This document shows positions 18,100-25,405 of a stretch of DNA of 64,000 bases, one piece after another. Where the stretch lies: positions 1,387,001 to 1,451,000 of the forward strand of contig NZ_CP147020.1 of the NCBI RefSeq assembly GCF_037126435.1. Reading direction: 5' to 3'. This DNA comes from Bernardetia sp. ABR2-2B (GTDB lineage: Bacteria; Bacteroidota; Bacteroidia; Cytophagales; Bernardetiaceae). A program made the translations under genes and the position numbers. The notes under the pieces were generated by a model. That model was not told where the DNA came from and did no database searches. It saw only the letters and a list, made by a program, of their open reading frames with translations. Positions within the stretch are counted from its first letter, which is position 1. Each line of letters opens with the position of its first letter.

Positions 18100-18160
18100 G
18101 TTAAGCGTTGTCTATGACTACGATTTATCAGTTTGGCAAATCTTAGATTTGCAAGTTGAA
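18100..18160. repeat. Family C repeat, truncated copy 3
   Basis: The left 55-60 bases match copies 1 and 2 (GTTAAGCGTTGTCTATGAC and the following CAAATCTTAGATTTGC palindrome). After that the sequence diverges and the right half is missing. An 88-codon ORF starting at 18098 begins inside the repeat and is not considered a gene. Confidence 0.7.
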
Positions 18161-18333
18161 AATAAAAGTCTAAGACTAACAACAAATCCCTATCGACAAA
18201 AGACCAATAATAGCATTTCTTTTTTAAAAGATAATGCTTTTTATTTTTTGAATTATGACTTGATTTTTAATAGAAATTTCAAACAAAAACGGCTTAGAAT
18301 AGCTCTGTATTTCCAAAATTGCCTTATTCGCAC

Positions 18334-18341
18334 TATATTTG
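18334..18341 (+). promoter_or_regulatory. Predicted -7 box for the PLP acyltransferase gene
   Basis: TATATTTG followed by CA is a perfect TAnnTTTG and resembles other boxes in the window (31173, 51987). No TTG is found 16-21 bases upstream; the nearest is 12 bases away. The leader would be about 200 bases. Confidence 0.4.
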
Positions 18342-18550
18342 CATATTATTTTTCCGACTTTTAATAAAAAATAGAGAATCTTATTTTTACAATTTCTATT
18401 TTGAGTATGCCCTTTAAAAGAAATTGAACCATAATTTTAAGATTAAAATTACAAAAAAAGTAATAATTTAAAGTTATTAATGTATAATTTAGTAATTAAA
18501 TAGAATTGATTAAAAAGTCGCTACATCAACCATTAACTAAAAGATATAAC

Positions 18551-19795
18551 GTGGATTTATTCGAAAAATTAAAAACAAATCGTGGCCCTTTAGGTCAGTT
18601 TTCTTCTATTGCACACGGCTATTTTGCTTTCCCAAAGTTGGAAGGCGAACTCAAGCCTCGCATGAAGTTTAGAGGAAAAGAAGTATTGACGTGGAGTTTG
18701 AATAATTATTTAGGACTTGGAAATCACCCAGAGGTTCGTAAAGCAGACACAGAAGCTACAAAAGATTGGGGTCTTGCTTACCCAATGGGTTCACGTATGA
18801 TGTCTGGAAACTCAAACACAATAGAAGAATTTGAATCACAACTTTCAGACTTTGTACAAAAAGAAGATACTTTTATATTGAATTATGGCTATCAAGGAAT
18901 TATGTCTGTTGTAGATGCTCTCCTTGACCGTAAAGACGTAGTTGTTTATGATTCTGAATCACACGCTTGTATCTTAGATGGACTTAGAATGAGCCTTGCC
19001 AAACGTTATGTTTTTCCTCACAATAATATCGAAAATTGTGAAAAGCAATTAGAAAGAGCGACTAAATATGTAGAAAATACAGGAGGAGCAATTTTGGTAA
19101 TCACAGAAGGTGTCTTTGGAATGCTTGGCGACCAAGGTAAATTAAAAGAAATTGTTGAGCTTCGTAAAAAATATAACTTCCGTATGCTTGTAGATGATGC
19201 TCATGGCTTCGGCACAATGGGCGAAACAGGAATCGGAACAGGAGAAGCACAAGGCGTTCAAGATGAAATTGATATTTATTTCTCTACATTTGCCAAATCT
19301 ATGGCAAGTATTGGAGCGTTCGTTTCAGGTCCAGAAGACGTAATTAATTATTTGCGTTATAATATGCGCTCTCAGATTTATGCCAAAACATTGCCTATGC
19401 CACTTGTAGTAGGTAATATGAAACGTTTGGAAATGCTTCGTACTATGCCAGAGCTAAAGGACAATCTTTGGAAGGTCGTACGTGCGCTTCAAGACGGATT
19501 GCGTGAAAATGGATTCAATATCGGAGAAACAGATTCGCCAGTTACACCCGTATTTTTGAGTGGTGGAAATAATGAAGCAGGTAATCTTATCATTGACCTT
19601 CGTGAAAATTATTTTATTTTCTGTTCAGTCGTGATTTATCCAGTTGTTCCTAAAGATGTAATTATGCTTCGTCTTATTCCGACGGCAGCACATACATTAG
19701 AAGACGTAAATCAAACTATTGAGGCATTCAAAGCTGTTTCTGATAAGCTCAAAAATGGAGTTTATGCAAATAACGAAATTAGTGCTGCCATCTAA
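18551..19795 (+). CDS. PLP-dependent acyltransferase, probable cysteate (or serine) C-acyltransferase of sulfonolipid/sphingolipid synthesis
   Basis: This belongs to the alpha-oxoamine synthase family (SPT, KBL, BioF). It condenses an amino acid with an acyl thioester and releases CO2. Conserved features are S-L-N-N-Y-L-G-L-G near 53 (GTG numbering), a substrate-binding Y-G-Y-Q-G, the D-D-A-H-G-F-G-x-M-G motif, and the PLP lysine in T-F-A-K-S at residue 249. In gliding Bacteroidota the close homologues are cysteate acyltransferases making the capnine backbone or serine palmitoyltransferases making sphinganine; sequence inspection cannot separate the two. A ComA-like gene 33 kb away favours cysteate. 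Start: homologues begin near D-L-F-E-K-L, so I prefer the GTG at 18551 over an in-frame TTG at 18506. Length is about 414. Confidence 0.85.
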   Translation: MDLFEKLKTNRGPLGQFSSIAHGYFAFPKLEGELKPRMKFRGKEVLTWSLNNYLGLGNHPEVRKADTEATKDWGLAYPMGSRMMSGNSNTIEEFESQLSDFVQKEDTFILNYGYQGIMSVVDALLDRKDVVVYDSESHACILDGLRMSLAKRYVFPHNNIENCEKQLERATKYVENTGGAILVITEGVFGMLGDQGKLKEIVELRKKYNFRMLVDDAHGFGTMGETGIGTGEAQGVQDEIDIYFSTFAKSMASIGAFVSGPEDVINYLRYNMRSQIYAKTLPMPLVVGNMKRLEMLRTMPELKDNLWKVVRALQDGLRENGFNIGETDSPVTPVFLSGGNNEAGNLIIDLRENYFIFCSVVIYPVVPKDVIMLRLIPTAAHTLEDVNQTIEAFKAVSDKLKNGVYANNEISAAI

Positions 19796-20104
19796 TATAA
19801 TTGGTATTTATCTATTACTATTCTTATTTTCCTAAAATTAGGATTTATAGTATATTTATTTACTAACTAATTGCTTTTCAAGTTGTTAAGCTATTATTTA
19901 GTTATCAAAAATAAAAAAAACAATTTTCTATTTGAGAAATATATAACTAAAATCAAAAAAAAACACCTCAAAACGCTGTTTTTGATAGTTTTGTTAGTAT
20001 ATTGTCCCTTAAATAGAGCTATAAAGGCATTTTGCCTTATGTTCATTTTGCTTTTAAAAGCATTTTTTAAAATTAAATTTATAACCTTCAATTTACTTTT
20101 CACT

Positions 20105-20299
20105 ATGGGTCGTTATCAAGAAGTCGAAGACTTAATTACAGCATTAAAAGAAGATTTTTCTAAATTCTACGATAAAGAAAATCAAGCAGCAGGAACTCGT
20201 ATCCGTAAAGGAATGCAAGAACTTAAAAAAGTTGCTCAAGAAATCCGTACTGAAGTACAGGAAACTAAAAACAAACGTACTGAAGCTGCTAAAAAGTAA
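20105..20299 (+). CDS. Histone H1-like DNA-binding protein (Hc1-like)
   Basis: The product is 64 residues from the ATG at 20105: basic, helical, starting M-G-R-Y-Q-E-V and ending in a Lys/Thr/Ala-rich tail (N-K-R-T-E-A-A-K-K). This matches the short histone H1/Hc1-like proteins abundant in Bacteroidota, which bind DNA non-specifically and help compact the nucleoid. The same frame stays open 78 codons upstream, but that part is AT-rich, hydrophobic and unrelated in character. I regard it as leader, not coding. An intrinsic terminator follows. Confidence 0.8.
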   Translation: MGRYQEVEDLITALKEDFSKFYDKENQAAGTRIRKGMQELKKVAQEIRTEVQETKNKRTEAAKK

Positions 20300-20337
20300 T
20301 TTTTACTTTAAAGAAACTTCTTTACTCTTGTTATGAG

Positions 20338-20373
20338 AAAAACCATTTCTATTTTTTATAGAAGTGGTTTTTT
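20338..20373. terminator. Bidirectional intrinsic terminator
   Basis: AAAAACCATTTCTAT and ATAGAAGTGGTTTTTT form a stem with A/T runs on both sides. It lies between the convergent H1-like and cation-efflux genes. Confidence 0.8.
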
Positions 20374-20385
20374 GTTTTGGGTTTT

Positions 20386-21339
20386 CTAATGCACCTTTTC
20401 ATCTTCCAAACTATCATCAGCATCAAGTTCTAGGGTAGCATGATGAACAGAATGGTGTAGAAGTTTGTGCCTAATTACTAATTTTAGTCGTTCCCAACGT
20501 TGGAGTGGTGTTTCTATATTATTATTTTCAAAAATATATTTCTTCAAAACGATATGAACAGTTAGTGCATTTTCTGTGCTACTCAATGCCCAAACATGCA
20601 TGTGATGAACAGTTTCTATTTCCTCTATTTCTAAAAGAGATTCTTTTATTTCTTTTATTTTTATGCTGCTCGGAACACCATCTAAGACTAAACGAATACT
20701 TTCATTAAAGAGATTCCAAGTCGAAATCAAAACAACAACTGCAATTACAAGACTAATAATAGGGTCTATAATTGTCCACCCTGTAAAATAAATAATCGTT
20801 CCTGCGACTACTACTCCCACCGAAACGAGCGCATCAACAAGCAAATGTAGAAAAGCCCCTTTTACATTAATATCATCTTTTTGTCCTTTAAAAAATAAAA
20901 AAGCAGAAACTGTATTTATCAAAACGCCAATTGCAGAAACTACAATAATCGTTGTGCCAGTCAAAGAAGAAGGAGTTGTAAAACGTTCAATGGCTTCATA
21001 AATAATCCCTCCAGCCACAGCCACAAGCAAAACCGAATTGATAAGAGAAGCCAACAAAGAAGCTTTTTTGAATCCGTACGTATAACTCAAAGTAGCCGTT
21101 TTTTTAGCAAGTTTCATTCCTATAAGAGCCAAAATAAGACTTCCCACATCGCTCAAATTATGAGTTGCATCTGATAAAAGAGCCAAAGAATTGGTAGAGT
21201 ATCCATAAACAAACTCAATAACTGTAAAAATAATATTGAGAATAATACCGATATAAAAGGCTGAATTGATATTTTCCAAACTTTTAGGAGCATGTTCGTG
21301 GCTATGTCCTGTATGATTATGAGTGTGTGAGTGTGACAT
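20386..21339 (-). CDS. Cation diffusion facilitator (Zn/Co/Cd efflux)
   Basis: The CDF family exports divalent metal ions in exchange for protons. The 317-residue protein starts with a His-rich tail (S-H-S-H-T-H-N-H and more to residue 15), as in CzcD/ZitB. It then has six membrane helices between about 25 and 220. The metal site is visible as S-D-A-T-H-N-L-S-D in helix 2 (about 56-64) and H-L-L-V-D-A-L-V-S-V-G-V in helix 5 (about 165-176), i.e. the HxxxD-type pair. A cytoplasmic dimerisation domain follows, with the H-H-M-H-V-W block. It is likely Zn2+-specific, but that cannot be read reliably. Monocistronic. Confidence 0.92.
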   Translation of the reverse strand: MSHSHTHNHTGHSHEHAPKSLENINSAFYIGIILNIIFTVIEFVYGYSTNSLALLSDATHNLSDVGSLILALIGMKLAKKTATLSYTYGFKKASLLASLINSVLLVAVAGGIIYEAIERFTTPSSLTGTTIIVVSAIGVLINTVSAFLFFKGQKDDINVKGAFLHLLVDALVSVGVVVAGTIIYFTGWTIIDPIISLVIAVVVLISTWNLFNESIRLVLDGVPSSIKIKEIKESLLEIEEIETVHHMHVWALSSTENALTVHIVLKKYIFENNNIETPLQRWERLKLVIRHKLLHHSVHHATLELDADDSLEDEKVH

Positions 21340-21505
21340 AAATTGAAGTTTAAAAAAATGGAATAAAGTATATTATACTCTCAAAAGTAAAAAATAAGCA
21401 GCGCAATTTTGTTACATTGATGTTATATTAATAGAATTTGGCTTAATTTTGTTGATTATCTATTTTTAGTTTTGATATTACTTTTTCCCTTCTAATTCTT
21501 TGCTA

Positions 21506-23005
21506 ATGACTATTTTTTTACGTTTATATTCTGTTTTTGAAAATCATATTCTCAAAAACTCTGTTTTCAGTTTTCTTTTTCTATTTTTATTATTTTATTC
21601 TTTTGAAGGAGTTGCTCAATTTTCGACGATTTTAGAGGGAAAAATAGCTCCCGCTTCTTCATACGAATTAGTCATAGAATATCAATACCAGTATTTGACA
21701 TATCAACCCAAAAGACAACTTCTTACGACAAATGAAAAAGGAGAGTTTAATTTTACTATTCCTCTAAAAAAATCTACTTGGATTTTGTGGAAATGTAAAG
21801 ATAAACAAGGGCAAGTTTATCTACACGTAGGGGATAGCTTGAATATGCAAGTAGAATTAGGAGCTTTACCTTATGGAACAAAATTCTCTGGATTGGGAGC
21901 TGCCGAAAACAACTTTCTGCAAAAATGGGAAATAGAGTTTGGTAATAGTTTGAAAAGTGCTTTGTATCCAAAGAAATATAAAAACTTAAATGAAAAGAAC
22001 TTTAAAAATGAAGTAGAGAAATTACGTAAAAATCAGTTCAAATTATTAGAGGAAACGATAGGAAAAAAACCTCTTTCAGATGATTTTATTTTAGCAATGG
22101 AACAAAAAATCACTTATGAAAATGCAAATCATTTGGCAGAATATTCTGTTTTACATGCTTTTCTGAATGACAAAGCCCCACAGGTTTTGTCTAAAGAATA
22201 TTACTCTTTTTTTGAAGAGACGATTATTCAAAGTCCTTCTGCACTCAATCAACCTGCTTATTTGCGTTTTTTGAGGAACTATTTAGAATTTCGTTATACT
22301 CAATCTCATAAAGAAACATCTCTAAAAGCCTATTCAGATTTGTATTATCCATTTCTTTTCGAAATCACAGAAAATGAACTTTTAGGAAGCGTACAGGCTC
22401 ATGCACAGGCTATCTTGATTATGGAATTAATTCAATTAAAAAATAAGCAAGGAAATGAAGATGTATATAAAAACTACCTTGAAAAATATTTAGAGAAACA
22501 TAAAGAAGACAAATCAGCTTCTATTCTGAATCAATTTGTAGAGAAAATCGAGAAAATACAAGTGGGAAAACTAGCTCCTAATTTTTCGTTACAAGATATA
22601 ACTGGCGCAACTATAAAACTATCTGACTTTAGAGGAAAAATAGTTTACTTATTCTTTAGTTCATTAGAGAATGAATTTACAGAAAATCATTTACAAGGTT
22701 TTGAATATCTCAATAACCAACTAGATAATCAAACTGAAAAAAAATCAAATGAAGTAGTTTTCCTTTGGGTTCAAACATCAAAATTAACTTCTTCAATTTC
22801 AAATAAAAAAATAGAAGAGAAATTTAAAAAATTGAATATTACCTCCTTAGCTTGTTATTTTTCGGATACTTTAGGATATAATCTGAATGGTTTGCCAACA
22901 GCTTTTTTGATAGACAAGAAAGGTAAATTAGCTTATTCTACAACAAAACTTCCTTCTGATGTAGGGCTGTTAGAAGATATTAATTATTTATTGAATAACC
23001 GTTAA
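21506..23005 (+). CDS. Secreted TlpA-like thioredoxin-fold protein lacking the CxxC motif
   Basis: From the ATG at 21506 the product is about 499 residues with a signal peptide (hydrophobic about 16-33, cleavage near G-V-A-Q). The N-terminal ~100 residues resemble the DUF4369-type domain found ahead of Bacteroidota TlpA/AhpC-TSA proteins. The middle is helical. The C-terminal 150 residues are a thioredoxin fold: G-K-L-A-P-N-F-S-L, then L-S-D-F-R-G-K and G-L-P-T-A-F-L-I-D with the cis-proline. Where the redox site W-C-x-x-C belongs the sequence reads F-F-S-S-L-E-N-E-F, so both cysteines are missing. It cannot be a normal disulfide oxidoreductase. Its stop overlaps the end of the convergent CRP gene by 4 bp. 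Confidence 0.85.
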   Translation: MTIFLRLYSVFENHILKNSVFSFLFLFLLFYSFEGVAQFSTILEGKIAPASSYELVIEYQYQYLTYQPKRQLLTTNEKGEFNFTIPLKKSTWILWKCKDKQGQVYLHVGDSLNMQVELGALPYGTKFSGLGAAENNFLQKWEIEFGNSLKSALYPKKYKNLNEKNFKNEVEKLRKNQFKLLEETIGKKPLSDDFILAMEQKITYENANHLAEYSVLHAFLNDKAPQVLSKEYYSFFEETIIQSPSALNQPAYLRFLRNYLEFRYTQSHKETSLKAYSDLYYPFLFEITENELLGSVQAHAQAILIMELIQLKNKQGNEDVYKNYLEKYLEKHKEDKSASILNQFVEKIEKIQVGKLAPNFSLQDITGATIKLSDFRGKIVYLFFSSLENEFTENHLQGFEYLNNQLDNQTEKKSNEVVFLWVQTSKLTSSISNKKIEEKFKKLNITSLACYFSDTLGYNLNGLPTAFLIDKKGKLAYSTTKLPSDVGLLEDINYLLNNR

Positions 23006-23718
23006 ACACTCTCAATATTAGCTGTTCTAATAAGTTTTTCTTTATCTAAAATTTTGATTTGTTTTCCCTTTAATTCTATAATTTTGTCAGTATTAAGCTC
23101 TGAAAGATAGCGAATAGCACTTTCGGTAGCCGTTCCGACAAGATTTGCTATTTCTTCTCTGCTCAACCGAACATCAATGATTTGTGGTTTTTCTTTATCT
23201 TGATAGCGACTATGAAGTAATAAAAGCACTTCTGCAAGACGTTCTCTAACTGATTTTTGCATCCAGTTTGTGAGACGTTTTTCCATATCTTGCGTGTCAT
23301 GTGCCATTATTTGCATCATTTTTCTAGGAAAATCTTTATTTTCATCTAGCAGTTCTGAAAAGGTAGACGTTGGTAAAAAACAAACCACAGCATCATCTAA
23401 AGCTTCTGCCGAAACGTTATAAGGCATTTGACTAAGAAGCGAATTATAACCCAAAACATCACCACCAGAAACTATTTTGACAATTTGTTCTTTTCCATCA
23501 ATTCCCAACTTTGTCAGTTTTACTTTTCCTTCATAAATACAATGTATGCCAATAGCACGAGAACCTTCAGAAAATAGATTTTGTCCTCGTTTGTAAAAAT
23601 TGCAGCCTTTATTAACTGAAATAGTTTCGACTTCTTCTTCTGACAAATCACAAAAAACCGATGCTGTACGCTTGGGGCAAGTTTCACATTTTGGAAATTC
23701 AATTGTCTTCTTTCTCAT
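23002..23718 (-). CDS. CRP/FNR-family transcription regulator
   Basis: The product is 238 residues from the ATG at 23718; a TTG 30 bases further out opens the same frame. It has an N-terminal cyclic-nucleotide-binding-type beta-roll (about 20-140), a dimerisation helix and a C-terminal winged helix with the recognition segment L-S-R-E-E-I-A-N-L-V-G-T-A-T-E-S-A-I-R. The N-terminus carries C-x-x-C at C-E-T-C, a third Cys at V-F-C and a fourth at K-G-C, an arrangement compatible with, but not proof of, an FNR-type Fe-S cluster. The usual cAMP-binding R-E-x-S core is not evident. Targets are unknown. It shares a 4-bp tail overlap with the thioredoxin-fold gene. Confidence 0.88.
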   Translation of the reverse strand: MRKKTIEFPKCETCPKRTASVFCDLSEEEVETISVNKGCNFYKRGQNLFSEGSRAIGIHCIYEGKVKLTKLGIDGKEQIVKIVSGGDVLGYNSLLSQMPYNVSAEALDDAVVCFLPTSTFSELLDENKDFPRKMMQIMAHDTQDMEKRLTNWMQKSVRERLAEVLLLLHSRYQDKEKPQIIDVRLSREEIANLVGTATESAIRYLSELNTDKIIELKGKQIKILDKEKLIRTANIESV

Positions 23719-23967
23719 ATATTGGTTCAATTTTAGTCTTTGTTTCAATTTGTTTCTAAAATAGACAATAAAAGATGAAACTTCAAGCTACAATTTTCAG
23801 TTCTAGTATATTTCTACACAAAAAACTTGATACTTTAATATACTACTTTGTAGAAGGCAGAATATTGAAGTATCAAGTTGTTAAAACTAATCTTATAAAT
23901 ACTTATTAAAAGTTATCATGGTTTGTTACAGGTAGTTTAGACATCTTGTCTGAACATAAGAAAACAG

Positions 23968-24122
23968 CCATACTACTAGACATTTTTACTAAATAGGTCA
24001 GTCCCAAAGGGCAGACCATTTATTGAAACTAGAAACACACAAAATATCACTACAAACGGTCTGCTCTACGAGGCTGACCTACATGAAAATAAAGAACCAA
24101 TAGCTTTTGTATAGTAGTATGG
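23968..24122. repeat. Family B repeat, complete with terminal inverted repeats
   Basis: The termini CCATACTACTAGAC (23968) and GTATAGTAGTATGG (ending 24122) are inverted copies differing at one base. Inside is the B core (23996-24080): GGTCAGTCCCAAAGGGCAGACC and GGTCTGCTCTACGAGGCTGACC. This is the most complete B copy. It lies in the 489-bp gap between the divergent CRP and M28 peptidase genes. I see no protein gene in that gap. Confidence 0.85.
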
Positions 24123-24207
24123 AAAACAGCCTTTATTTATCTCAGTCAGTTTGGAAGACTGATATACAAAAAAAACTGTGATAACGCTCATTCTAACAAA
24201 AAACAAA

Positions 24208-25071
24208 ATGAACTTACTGAAAATTGTCCAAAGTTTAGAAAACAAAACAGACCAAAAACGTTTTGAGTTTATCATTGATTTCTTGACAGAAAATGAAATA
24301 AAATATCAAATTCATAATTATAAGACAGGAAAAAATATAATTATCAAGACAAATGAAAACGGAGAAACAGACAAGCCTTATATCGGAATAAGTTCGCATT
24401 TTGATGTTGTTCCTAATTCGGGTGGCGCAAATGATAATGCAACTTCGATAGCTGTTTGTTTAGATATTTTAATGAAGATAAAAAACGAACTAAATAGAAA
24501 TCCTTCTTTTTTAGAAAATCTAGATTTTGATATAACTGTTTTTATTTTTGATGAAGAAGAAAGACAGCTTTTAGGTTCAAGAGCTTATGTAATGGAATAT
24601 GGAAGACAAGAAATACGAAAAGGAAAACTAATTGGGCTTATAAATCTTGAAATGTTGGGACAGGGAGACAAATTAGCACTTTGGAATTTAGAGAACGCTA
24701 TAAACGGGAGCAAAAATAAGGAAACAAGAAAATTACTAAAAACATTAGAAAAAACAGCCAAAGAGAATGGTATTTTCACAAAACGTTTTGATAAAATTGT
24801 TACTAATTCGGCAGACCACGTTAGTTTCAGACACGCAAAACTTCAAGATGCCTTTACCATTACATCTATTTCTCAAAAGGATATAGATATTTCTTACCAG
24901 TATTACGAAGCACAAGAAAAGGGAGAGAGTTTTTTCAAATTAGAAGAAATTATAAGTCAAGCTCCTATTTTTGAGCATTATCACAAACCAAGCGATGTGA
25001 GTGAACATTTAAATGAAAGAAGTATGCAAAGAGTGTCTGATTTAATTTGGGAAACATTACAGAATTTTTGA
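24208..25071 (+). CDS. M28-family zinc peptidase
   Basis: The product (287 residues from the ATG at 24208; an earlier in-frame GTG at 24178 is less likely) has the M28 aminopeptidase-type metal ligands: H-F-D-V-V-P near 64, G-G-A-N-D-N-A-T-S near 72-80 with the bridging Asp, F-D-E-E-E-R near 117 with the catalytic Glu, and a late His in F-E-H-Y-H-K-P-S-D-V. This is the pattern of a two-zinc exopeptidase. There is no signal peptide, so it is probably cytoplasmic and acts on small peptides. Family B DNA lies upstream. Monocistronic. Confidence 0.85.
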   Translation: MNLLKIVQSLENKTDQKRFEFIIDFLTENEIKYQIHNYKTGKNIIIKTNENGETDKPYIGISSHFDVVPNSGGANDNATSIAVCLDILMKIKNELNRNPSFLENLDFDITVFIFDEEERQLLGSRAYVMEYGRQEIRKGKLIGLINLEMLGQGDKLALWNLENAINGSKNKETRKLLKTLEKTAKENGIFTKRFDKIVTNSADHVSFRHAKLQDAFTITSISQKDIDISYQYYEAQEKGESFFKLEEIISQAPIFEHYHKPSDVSEHLNERSMQRVSDLIWETLQNF

Positions 25072-25188
25072 ATAGGAAAATATTGTAACTGATTAGCGAG
25101 AGATTTATATGATTAAATATAAGATAACACAACTGAAACTGACTCAATAAATTAAAATCTTATTTACAAATAATCTTATTTTTTAGAG

Positions 25189-25196
25189 TATATTTG
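25189..25196 (+). promoter_or_regulatory. Predicted -7 box upstream of the aminotransferase
   Basis: TATATTTG is a perfect TAnnTTTG. It ends 10 bases before a family A element, so transcripts would start at or inside the element. No -33 TTG is seen. Confidence 0.4.
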
Positions 25197-25205
25197 TTTT
25201 AACTT

Positions 25206-25347
25206 AGAAGTTGTTTAAGAATGGGTTTTATAGGTATGTTTGTTGGTGTCGCTTCGCTAAAACACCAACAAAAGCAGTGTTATTTTTCCTTAGAACTGGG
25301 TTTGCAACCCAAGTCTAAGAAAAAACGAGTATTCTTAAACAGCTTCT
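25206..25347. repeat. Family A repeat, complete copy with terminal inverted repeats
   Basis: The 142-bp element begins AGAAGTTGTTTAAGAAT and ends ATTCTTAAACAGCTTCT, an imperfect inverted pair. Two internal hairpins follow one another: TTGTTGGTGT...ACACCAACAA with a CGCTTCGCTAAA loop, and CCTTAGAACTGGG...CCCAAGTCTAAG. An inverted copy is at 41447-41585. Confidence 0.85.
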
Positions 25348-25405
25348 TAGTATCTATAAACTCTTGATTTTTCATTTCAAAATTTTCCAAAAAACTTACT
25401 AGTAA

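Noticed and set aside
18098-18364. 88-codon plus-strand ORF
   Set aside because: It begins inside truncated family C repeat 3 and runs across the -7 box predicted for the next gene; the protein has no domain, signal or family likeness.
19871-20104. 78-codon in-frame extension ahead of the H1-like gene
   Set aside because: It is hydrophobic and Lys/Phe-rich from AT-rich DNA and unlike the H1-like family, whose members begin at M-G-R-Y. I treat it as leader.
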